Source of the DNA: an uncultured Collinsella sp.
Lineage (GTDB): Bacteria; Actinomycetota; Coriobacteriia; Coriobacteriales; Coriobacteriaceae
NCBI GenBank assembly: GCA_958421655.1
Contig: CATZMG010000063.1
Location: 1 to 12,237 of the forward strand
Reading direction: 5' to 3'
DNA: 12,237 nucleotides
Shown in pieces: positions 5,992 through 11,597 of this stretch; the stretch's first letter is position 1, and each line of letters begins with the position of its first letter. The notes under the pieces are model-generated. The model worked only from the letters and a program-made list of their open reading frames with translations. It did no database searches and was not told the DNA's origin. The translations under genes were made by a program, and so were the position numbers.

Positions 5992-7791
5992 ATGAGGTTT
6001 ACTCATCCTGTCAACACGCTCAAAAAGCTCGGCTGCGGCCTTGCGTTTGGAGCAGCGGCCATCATGGCCATGCCGACTTCGGCGCTCGCCTGCACCCAGA
6101 TCTACATGGGTAGCAAGCTCACGGCAGACGGCAACACGTACTATGGCCGTTCCGAAGACTTCGGTCCGCGCTATGTCAAGCACTTTGGCATTGAGCCCGC
6201 ACACAAGGACGGCAACGAGTACACATCGGTCGAGTCCGGTTTTGAGTACAAGTCCAAGGGCGCAACCTACCGCTACACCTTCGTTCGCGACAACCCCTCG
6301 CAGTGGGAAGATCGCTACGACGCATATTCCGAGGCCGGCATCAACGAGAAGGGCGTCTCCTGCTCTGCCACGTTGAGCACCTCCTATAACGAGAAGGCCG
6401 AAGAGGCCGACCCCATCACCGAGGAGACCGGCATTGGCGAGTACAGCTATGCCAGCGTCATCCTGGGCGAGAGCGCCACGGCCCGCGAGGGCGTCGAGCT
6501 CATCGGCAGCCTGATCGACGAGCAGGGCGTCTGCTCCAACGACCAGATCATCATCGCCGACAGCACCGAGACCTGGCTGTTCGCCGCGCTTTCCGGCCAT
6601 CAGTGGATTGCCATGAGGCTCGCCGATGACATCGCCTCGCTCAACCCCAACATCGGCAACCTCACCTATGACGTCGACCTCGACGACACCGAGAACTGTC
6701 TCCATTCCGAGGGCATCGAGTCCATGCCTAAGGAGAAGGGCTTTGCCGAGTACACTGACGGCAAGTTCGACGTCGCCAAGACCTACGGCGAGGAGATCGG
6801 CGAGGCCGGTATGCACCAGTGGTCGCGCTATATCCAGGGTCGCGATTACTTCATGGCCCCGCTGTCTGAAGGCACTGACTACGAGATCGTCAAAGACGAG
6901 CGTGAAGACGCTCGCGCCACGACCGGCGCCCTGGTCCACGAGATGCAGCCGCTGTTCTTCCAGCCCGGCAAGTCCGACTGGAACACCTTTGAGATGATCC
7001 GCAGCTTCGCTGCTCGCGGCGAGAATGTCGCCGGTCTCAACGCCAACACCGACGGCGCCTATGCTATCGGCTCCAACCGCAACACCGAGATCCACACCTT
7101 CCAGATCCGCCACGGCATGGACCCCGAGATCGCGACCATCCAGTGGGAGATGCTCTCCAACGCCGAGTTCTCCGTCGCTATCCCCCTCTACTCCGCACTG
7201 CTCACCGAGGTCAGCCCCTACTTCAGCGATCAGGATGTCTCCTTCGATCACTGCGAAGAGGAAGACGTTGTAAACAACGAGGAGCCCAAGAACTCCATCA
7301 ACTACGTCCTCATGGACATCAACACGCTCGCCTATGAGAACCGCGACCACTGCGCCACCGGCGTCCGCGCCTACCTCGACGCCCTGCAGAAGGAACTCAT
7401 CGAGCAGAACCTGGCCGTCGACGAGGCCATGCAGGCCGCCGAGGGCACCGAGGCCCGCACCGCCCTGGCCAACAAGGCCGGCAAGGCTGCCACCAAAAAC
7501 ACCTACGTCAAGTGCAAGGCCGTGCTCGAGGAGATGCGCGACTACCTCAAGGAGGGCGACTTCTCCGAGGAGTTCGTCCCGAGCGACTACGATGCCGACA
7601 ACGACTGCCTGGTCAAGTCCATCACCTACGCCGACGAGGCCCTCTCCGATGAGGACGTTGCCGAACCCGAGGTTGAGGAAGAGGCAACCGAGGAGAAGTC
7701 CGAGGGCAACAACATGGCCGCCATGGCCGTTGGCGCCGTCGTCATCATCGGTGTCTGCGGCTTCGTGCTCTATCGTCGCAAGAAGGCATAA
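5992..7791 (+). CDS. Secreted, membrane-anchored C69-family dipeptidase
   Basis: A 599-residue N-terminal-nucleophile hydrolase of peptidase family C69 (PepD-like dipeptidases). A basic/hydrophobic signal peptide (about residues 1-33, KKLGCGLAFGAAAIMAMP) ends in TSALA, immediately before C34 of CTQIYMG. In this family the exposed N-terminal Cys is the catalytic nucleophile, so signal peptidase cleavage would itself produce the active enzyme. The region GNTYYGRSEDF matches the family's conserved start. An acidic linker (EPEVEEEATEEK) leads to a C-terminal helix (about 575-594, AAMAVGAVVIIGVCGFVLY) and the stop-transfer tail RRKKA, so the protein should be tethered outside the membrane. No LPxTG motif is present. 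The frame extends to an ATG at 5932, but GGGAGGG before 5992 and the signal peptide favour the later start. Expected role: cleaving dipeptides at the cell surface. Confidence 0.9.
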   Translation: MRFTHPVNTLKKLGCGLAFGAAAIMAMPTSALACTQIYMGSKLTADGNTYYGRSEDFGPRYVKHFGIEPAHKDGNEYTSVESGFEYKSKGATYRYTFVRDNPSQWEDRYDAYSEAGINEKGVSCSATLSTSYNEKAEEADPITEETGIGEYSYASVILGESATAREGVELIGSLIDEQGVCSNDQIIIADSTETWLFAALSGHQWIAMRLADDIASLNPNIGNLTYDVDLDDTENCLHSEGIESMPKEKGFAEYTDGKFDVAKTYGEEIGEAGMHQWSRYIQGRDYFMAPLSEGTDYEIVKDEREDARATTGALVHEMQPLFFQPGKSDWNTFEMIRSFAARGENVAGLNANTDGAYAIGSNRNTEIHTFQIRHGMDPEIATIQWEMLSNAEFSVAIPLYSALLTEVSPYFSDQDVSFDHCEEEDVVNNEEPKNSINYVLMDINTLAYENRDHCATGVRAYLDALQKELIEQNLAVDEAMQAAEGTEARTALANKAGKAATKNTYVKCKAVLEEMRDYLKEGDFSEEFVPSDYDADNDCLVKSITYADEALSDEDVAEPEVEEEATEEKSEGNNMAAMAVGAVVIIGVCGFVLYRRKKA

Positions 7792-7874
7792 GAACCCCCA
7801 CCTTAAGGCGCGAGTGGGATGGCCAAGGTCGCCCGCCCGCCCAGCCGCCCATTCGACCGGCAGGAAACGCCGCT

Positions 7875-7897
7875 GAAATCTTTTCAAAAAAGATTTC
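7875..7897. repeat. AT-rich 10-bp inverted repeat upstream of the trp leader
   Basis: GAAATCTTTT (7875-7884) and AAAAGATTTC (7888-7897) are perfectly complementary across a 3-base spacer. No U-tract follows, so a terminator for the dipeptidase is doubtful. The site lies just upstream of, or over, the expected -35 position of the trp leader promoter, which makes an operator possible. The rest of the gap 7792-7874 holds only a weak CCCAC/GTGGG hairpin (7797-7818). Confidence 0.45.
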
Positions 7898-7915
7898 CCC
7901 GCACACACTTTGCTG

Positions 7916-7924
7916 TGCTATAGT
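7916..7924 (+). promoter_or_regulatory. Extended -10 promoter of the tryptophan transporter unit
   Basis: TGCTATAGT fits the extended -10 consensus (TG-n-TATAAT, one mismatch). A start near 7931 would give a 5' leader of about 50 bases before the leader peptide. The -35 region (about 7895-7900, TTCCCC) is poor, as is common with extended -10 promoters. Confidence 0.5.
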
Positions 7925-7982
7925 GCAGCGCAACAGCAACGAGGTGCAACCGCGCCAAGGCATCACGAAAGGAGCCACCAAG

Positions 7983-8051
7983 ATGATGAACACAATGAAG
8001 TCCCTCAACAACTGGTGGTGGCGTGATGCGAATACGATCGGTCGACAGTGA
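7983..8051 (+). CDS. Tryptophan-rich leader peptide (attenuator sensor)
   Basis: A 22-codon ORF with a good AAAGGAG site (7968-7974) 8 bases before ATG 7983; an alternative ATG lies in frame at 7986. Codons 11-13 are three consecutive TGG (8013-8021) within NNWWWRD. The stop TGA is at 8049-8051, 36 bases before a strong terminator stem, and the gene beyond is a TrpP-family transporter. This arrangement is the hallmark of ribosome-mediated attenuation. When charged tRNA-Trp is scarce, the ribosome stalls on the Trp codons and changes the folding of the downstream RNA. The peptide itself has no expected function. Confidence 0.88.
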   Translation: MMNTMKSLNNWWWRDANTIGRQ

Positions 8052-8063
8052 GTCCCTCACGCC
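8020..8063 (+). promoter_or_regulatory. Alternative RNA pairing in the trp leader (1:2 stem)
   Basis: GGCGTGA (8020-8026), overlapping the last Trp codon, is perfectly complementary to TCACGCC (8057-8063). A ribosome stalled on the Trp codons would cover the first strand. A short competing hairpin GTGAG/CTCAC (8048-8060) spans the leader stop codon. CGGTCGA (8039-8045) can also pair with TCGACCG (8101-8107) in the terminator loop and 3' arm, which would be one way to break the terminator. Which pairings occur is inferred by eye. Confidence 0.5.
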
Positions 8064-8087
8064 TGTTTTTGCGCTCTAGGTGATTGG

Positions 8088-8120
8088 AAGGCCTCCGGTT
8101 TCGACCGGGGGCCTTTTTCT
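8088..8120 (+). terminator. Intrinsic terminator of the trp leader (attenuator)
   Basis: AAGGCCTCCGGT (8088-8099) pairs along all 12 positions (one G-T wobble) with ACCGGGGGCCTT (8104-8115) around a TTCG tetraloop (8100-8103). TTTTT (8114-8118) ends the structure. It lies between the Trp-rich leader ORF and trpP, and 78 bases before the trpP start codon, so termination here would cut off the transporter gene. Confidence 0.9.
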
Positions 8121-8197
8121 ATCTCGAGCCCGATCGCATTCGCATCACGCGCCTCCGCTTTCTTCTCTTGCACTTCCCTTCCGAAAGGATTTTCACC

Positions 8198-8770
8198 ATG
8201 TCTCAGAACACCACCACCGCCCAGCCCCGCACCGTCCAGACCGCCGACCGCGGCAAACTCGACGTCCGCGCCCTCGTCTTGCTCGCCATCCTGCTTGCCG
8301 CCGGCTTCATCCTCAACTTCACCGTCGGCAAGGCCATCTCCGGCATCTCGGGCGGCATGATCAGCCCCGAGTTCATTATCTCGGCCTTCTGCCTCACTAT
8401 CCTGGTCGTGCGCCCCAACATCGGTCAGGCGCTCGTTATCGGCCTGATCTCGGCCGCCGTGATCCAGATCACCACCACCTCGCCGTTCGTCGATTTTGCC
8501 GCCGAGGGCATCGCCGCCATGCTCATGGCCGTCATTGTCAACGCTGCTGCCAAGGACGGCCAGGTTAAGCCTGCCGTCGCCATCATCGCAACGTTCGTGA
8601 CCACCTTTGTCTCGGGCGTCATCTTCATGGTCATCAAGATGGCCATGCTCGGCGTGGTAGGCGAGCTCGCCGCTGCCATGCTGCCCGTCGTCGCTATGAC
8701 CGCCGTCTTTAACGCCATCCTGGTTGGCGCTCTCTATCTGCCCATCCAGAAGGCCCTGAAGCTCAACTAA
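8198..8770 (+). CDS. trpP: TrpP-family tryptophan transporter (ECF S-component)
   Basis: A 190-residue, strongly hydrophobic protein with about five to six membrane helices (from about residue 24: ALVLLAILLAAGFILNFTVG). It resembles the TrpP/YhaG family: ALVIGLISAAVIQITTTSP aligns by eye with the family's central conserved segment, and FNAILVGALYLPIQKAL with its C-terminus. The length fits. The substrate call is backed by the Trp-codon leader and attenuator directly upstream. In an ECF system this subunit binds the substrate in the membrane and docks on EcfT. The frame extends upstream to 8084 through the terminator, so the ATG at 8198, with AAAGGA (8184-8189) 8 bases before it, is the start. 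The ATPase and EcfT genes follow after 212 bases. Confidence 0.85.
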   Translation: MSQNTTTAQPRTVQTADRGKLDVRALVLLAILLAAGFILNFTVGKAISGISGGMISPEFIISAFCLTILVVRPNIGQALVIGLISAAVIQITTTSPFVDFAAEGIAAMLMAVIVNAAAKDGQVKPAVAIIATFVTTFVSGVIFMVIKMAMLGVVGELAAAMLPVVAMTAVFNAILVGALYLPIQKALKLN

Positions 8771-8776
8771 CCTGCT

Positions 8777-8877
8777 CGGCTTTACGAGCCACCCCATCTT
8801 GGCGTTCATTCGTCGCTCGCGTACCCAAGTACGCTTCGCTCCTCTTTCGCGCCAACCTGGGGCCCCTCGTAAAGCCG
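8777..8877. repeat. Nested palindromic repeat element (about 100 bp) between trpP and the ECF ATPase
   Basis: Outer arms CGGCTTTACGAG (8777-8788) and CTCGTAAAGCCG (8866-8877) match perfectly. Further in, CCCCA faces GGGG, and TTGGCG (8799-8804) faces CGCCAA (8850-8855). At the centre GCGTAC (8819-8824) faces GTACGC (8829-8834) over a CCAA loop. It contains no ORF. The look is that of a dispersed intergenic palindrome (REP- or MITE-like). In RNA it would form a long hairpin within the trpP-ecf transcript. Confidence 0.7.
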
Positions 8878-8902
8878 TCTCCGTGCTTCACCACCAAAGA
8901 CT

Positions 8903-8970
8903 GTCCCAAACAACTAGCTTTTGGGGACGTTCTTAAACGACTAGTCATTTAAGAACGTCCCCGATGACTA
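8903..8970. repeat. Overlapping alternative hairpins just before the ECF ATPase start
   Basis: GGGGACGTTCTTAAA (8923-8937) and its perfect 15-base reverse complement (8948-8962) enclose a 10-base loop containing the palindrome GACTAGTC. The same GGGGAC strand can instead pair upstream with GTCCCAAA (8903-8910, one bulge), whose loop also contains ACTAG. TAGTCAT (8942-8948) can pair with ATGACTA (8964-8970). The last hairpin ends only 2 bases before the AAAGG ribosome binding site of the ATPase gene (8973-8977), so it could affect its translation, or it may be a transposon-derived repeat. Confidence 0.65.
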
Positions 8971-8982
8971 TGAAAGGTATCC

Positions 8983-10734
8983 ATGGAAACGATCATCAAC
9001 GTCGACGATGTCTCGTTCTCCTATGGCACGCAGACCGAGCAGGCGCTTAAGCATATCTCGCTCGGCGTGAACAGGGGAGATTTTATCGGCATTATCGGCC
9101 CTTCGGGCGCCGGCAAGTCCACACTTGCCGCCTGCCTGTCGGGAGCCGTACCCCACCATTACACTGGCACGTTCTTTGGCTCCGTCGCTGTCGACGGCAA
9201 CGACACCTGTGAAGTTTCGCTCACCGATGTGTCGCAGATCGTCGGCAGCGTGTTGCAAGACATCGACACGCAAATGGTCGCCTCGGTCGTCGAGGACGAG
9301 ATGCTTTTTGGCCTGGAGAACTTTGGCGTTCCCCACGACCAGATCGAGCAACGTGTGAGCGAGACGCTCGAGACCGTCGGCATCAGCGACCTGCGCGACC
9401 GCGAGATCGCCACCCTCTCGGGCGGACAGAAGCAAAAGGTTGCCATCGCCGCCATCCTCGCCATGCGTCCGCGTGTGCTCGTGCTCGACGAACCCACCGC
9501 GGCGCTCGACCCCGCCAGCTCCACGCTGGTCTTCGAGACCCTACGCGAGGCCAACCGCGCACTCGGCATCACCATCGTCGTCATTGAGCAAAAAGTCGCC
9601 CTGCTTTCGGAGTACTGTAACCGCGTGCTCGTGCTCAATCATGGCGAAATCGCGCTACAGGGCGAGCCGCACGAGGTCTTCGCGCATACCGACGAGCTCC
9701 GTGCCATCGGCGTCGATTGCCCGCGTGTCACGCGCATTTTCAACAGCCTCGAGGCCGATGGCCTGGCCAGCGGCACTCCCTGTTTGGATGTTGATGAGGC
9801 CGAGCGCCTGATTACGGGCATCGTCGACCCCGCACACGCAAGCAGCGACATTCAGGCACCCGCCGGCTCACCGCACGCACCGTCGTTGCGCCCGCACGCC
9901 AAGGACGCCGAGCCCGTGCTCACCTTCGATCACGTTGAGTTTGCCTATCCCAATGGCGGCGCCGCCGTCCACGACCTCAACCTGACCCTCTATCCCGGCG
10001 AGCTCGTGGGCATCGTCGGTCAAAACGGCGCCGGCAAGCCCACGCTCACTAAGCTGCTCACAGGCCTGCTTAAGCCCGTCTCGGGCAGCGTGCGCGTCAC
10101 GGGACTGGATACCGCAGCCGTTCCCACAAGCCGCATCGCCCGCGAAGTCGCAACCCTCTTCCAAAACCCCGACCGCCAGATCTGCAAGGACACCGTGCTC
10201 GACGAGGTCGCCTTTGGCCTGGAGCTTGCCGGCATCGACCGCGCCGAGGCGCTGCGTCGCGCCCAGCTCGTCATCGACCGCTTTGGCTTGCCGGCCGACG
10301 AGGCGCCCTTCTCGCTCTCGCGCGGTCAGCGCCAGATGGTGGCACTCGCCTCCGTCGTGGTCGTAGAGCCCAAAATCGTGGTGCTCGACGAGCCCACGAG
10401 CGGCCTTGACTACCGCGAGTGCATGACCGTGATGGAAACAGTGCGCACCATGGCCGAGCGCGGCTGCGCTGTAATCATGGTCTGCCACGACATGGAAGTC
10501 GTCTCCGACTTTGCCGAGCGCATTGTGGTAATGGCCGACGGCCGCATCCTCGAGCGCGGCCGCACGCACGAGCTGCTCTCGGACATCGAGCTCATGCAGC
10601 GCGCCTACGTTGAGCCGCCCCAGGTCATAGAGCTTTCTCGTCGCCTGGCATCCTCCGTCTCTCCCGCCTTTGCACAGGTGAGCGAGGTCACCGATATCGT
10701 TCGCATTACCGAGGGGATGGTCCACCGTGGTTAA
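8983..10734 (+). CDS. Fused double ATPase of an ECF transporter (EcfA-EcfA')
   Basis: A 583-residue protein with two ABC ATPase domains joined by a linker (about residues 248-310), powering an ECF importer from the cytoplasmic side. Domain 1: Walker A GPSGAGKST (39-47), Q-loop Q92, signature LSGGQ (145-149), Walker B with D169/E170; the switch region reads VIEQK (200-204), with Q203 where the usual His is expected. Domain 2: Walker A GQNGAGKPT (346-354), in which P353 replaces the Mg-binding Ser/Thr; Q-loop Q394, signature LSRGQ (445-449), Walker B with D469/E470, and a normal switch H502. The two composite ATP sites are therefore unequal. ATG at 8983 follows AAAGG by 5 bases. It overlaps ecfT by 8 bases. 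With trpP and ecfT it forms a complete dedicated transporter. Confidence 0.93.
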   Translation: METIINVDDVSFSYGTQTEQALKHISLGVNRGDFIGIIGPSGAGKSTLAACLSGAVPHHYTGTFFGSVAVDGNDTCEVSLTDVSQIVGSVLQDIDTQMVASVVEDEMLFGLENFGVPHDQIEQRVSETLETVGISDLRDREIATLSGGQKQKVAIAAILAMRPRVLVLDEPTAALDPASSTLVFETLREANRALGITIVVIEQKVALLSEYCNRVLVLNHGEIALQGEPHEVFAHTDELRAIGVDCPRVTRIFNSLEADGLASGTPCLDVDEAERLITGIVDPAHASSDIQAPAGSPHAPSLRPHAKDAEPVLTFDHVEFAYPNGGAAVHDLNLTLYPGELVGIVGQNGAGKPTLTKLLTGLLKPVSGSVRVTGLDTAAVPTSRIAREVATLFQNPDRQICKDTVLDEVAFGLELAGIDRAEALRRAQLVIDRFGLPADEAPFSLSRGQRQMVALASVVVVEPKIVVLDEPTSGLDYRECMTVMETVRTMAERGCAVIMVCHDMEVVSDFAERIVVMADGRILERGRTHELLSDIELMQRAYVEPPQVIELSRRLASSVSPAFAQVSEVTDIVRITEGMVHRG

Positions 10735-11473
10735 CGTCATCGACTATATGCCGGGCGATACACTGCTGCACCGCTTGAACCCGGTCGTCAAACTGGGCCT
10801 TGCCGCCGCCATCATCATCGGCATTTTCCTGTCCGACACCTACGTGGCGCTGCTGGGCTTTTTGGCACTCACCCTTGCACTGGGTGCCTATGCCGGCGTC
10901 GTCGACCGTCTGCTCTCGCTGCTCAAGTTGCTGATTCCGCTCGCGCTTATCATGCTGGTGCTCCAGCTGGCCTTTATGCGTGATGGCAACGTGGTGTGGG
11001 GTTTCATCACCGACACGGGCCTCATTACCGGATCGAAGGCCTGCCTGCGCCTGCTGGGCGTGGCGTTGCCACTCATCCTCATGCTCATGGTGACCAAGCT
11101 CAACGACCTCGCCAACGCTTGCGTCGAGGTGCTGCACGTGCCATATCGCTATGCCTTCACCTTTACCACGGCGCTGCGTTTTGTGCCGGTATTTGGCCAG
11201 GAAATGAACGCCATCATGGAGGCGCAGACTGCACGCGGCGTCGAATACGACACTAAGAATCCCGTCAAGAAACTCAAACTCATGCTGCCGCTGTGTGTGC
11301 CACTGCTTATCTCGAGCGTGGCCAAGACCGATGCCACCGCGCTTGCCGCCGAGCAGCGCGGCTTCTATCTGCGTACGCGCGCCAGCTCGTACAAGCGCTA
11401 CCCCATCAAGGGCCTAGACATCGCCGTACTCATCATCAGCATCGCCCTTATCGCCATCGGCTTCCTGTTCTAG
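10727..11473 (+). CDS. ecfT: ECF transporter transmembrane protein EcfT
   Basis: A 248-residue membrane protein that links the two ATPase domains to the substrate-binding S-component. Hydrophobic helices lie at about residues 22-35, 40-58, 64-84, 106-123 and 230-247. The long coupling-helix region between holds the two hallmark motifs: ARG (169-171, in EAQTARGVEYD) and the second RG (211-212, in AEQRGFYLR), where ATPases dock. The start is GTG at 10727, inside the end of the ATPase gene (8-base overlap), with GAGGGG about 10 bases upstream; this implies translational coupling. A strong terminator follows 28 bases after the stop. Confidence 0.92.
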   Translation: MVNVIDYMPGDTLLHRLNPVVKLGLAAAIIIGIFLSDTYVALLGFLALTLALGAYAGVVDRLLSLLKLLIPLALIMLVLQLAFMRDGNVVWGFITDTGLITGSKACLRLLGVALPLILMLMVTKLNDLANACVEVLHVPYRYAFTFTTALRFVPVFGQEMNAIMEAQTARGVEYDTKNPVKKLKLMLPLCVPLLISSVAKTDATALAAEQRGFYLRTRASSYKRYPIKGLDIAVLIISIALIAIGFLF

Positions 11474-11501
11474 CAATCGCTGGCAGCAACCGGCAAATGC
11501 A

Positions 11502-11546
11502 AAAGGCCTCGGCTCGCACCAAACGAGCCGAGGCCTTTACTGTTTT
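11502..11546 (+). terminator. Intrinsic terminator of the tryptophan ECF unit
   Basis: AAAGGCCTCGGCTCG (11502-11516) and its exact reverse complement (11524-11538) form a 15-bp stem with a 7-base loop. A short T tract and TGTTTT follow. A run of four A on the 5' side could also help termination on the other strand. Confidence 0.9.
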
Positions 11547-11562
11547 CCCAGATAAAACCTAC

Positions 11563-11590
11563 CAAAATAAACCTGTCCCTTTTTGGCAGG
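11563..11590 (-). terminator. Terminator of the racemase gene
   Basis: On the minus strand, CCTGCC and GG-A-CAGG (plus-strand 11572-11590) form a short stem with one bulge, followed by TTTATTTTGG (11571-11562). It lies 7 bases after the stop codon of the racemase-family gene. Weak stem, but well placed. Confidence 0.55.
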
Positions 11591-11597
11591 CGAAGAA

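Noticed and set aside
5941..7908. A 655-codon open frame on the minus strand across the dipeptidase gene
   Set aside because: It is a low-complexity Gly/Val/Leu/Asp-rich mirror of a GC-rich gene, has no recognisable domain, and the plus strand encodes a clear C69 peptidase.
7931..8120. T-box riboswitch as the Trp sensor
   Set aside because: No T-box-like conserved antiterminator bulge (TGG-n-ACC type) is visible, and a translated leader with WWW explains the region better.
8084..8197. Upstream start of trpP at 8084
   Set aside because: The extra 38 codons run through the attenuator terminator and a non-membrane stretch; ATG 8198 has a good ribosome binding site.
8057..8809. A 250-codon Gly/Asp/His-rich minus-strand frame opposite trpP
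   Set aside because: It has no domain, and the opposite strand encodes a membrane protein with a good start site; this composition is typical of the complement of hydrophobic GC-rich genes.
8777..8970. CRISPR array or insertion sequence between trpP and the ATPase
   Set aside because: No regularly spaced repeats with spacers and no transposase ORF; only palindromes.
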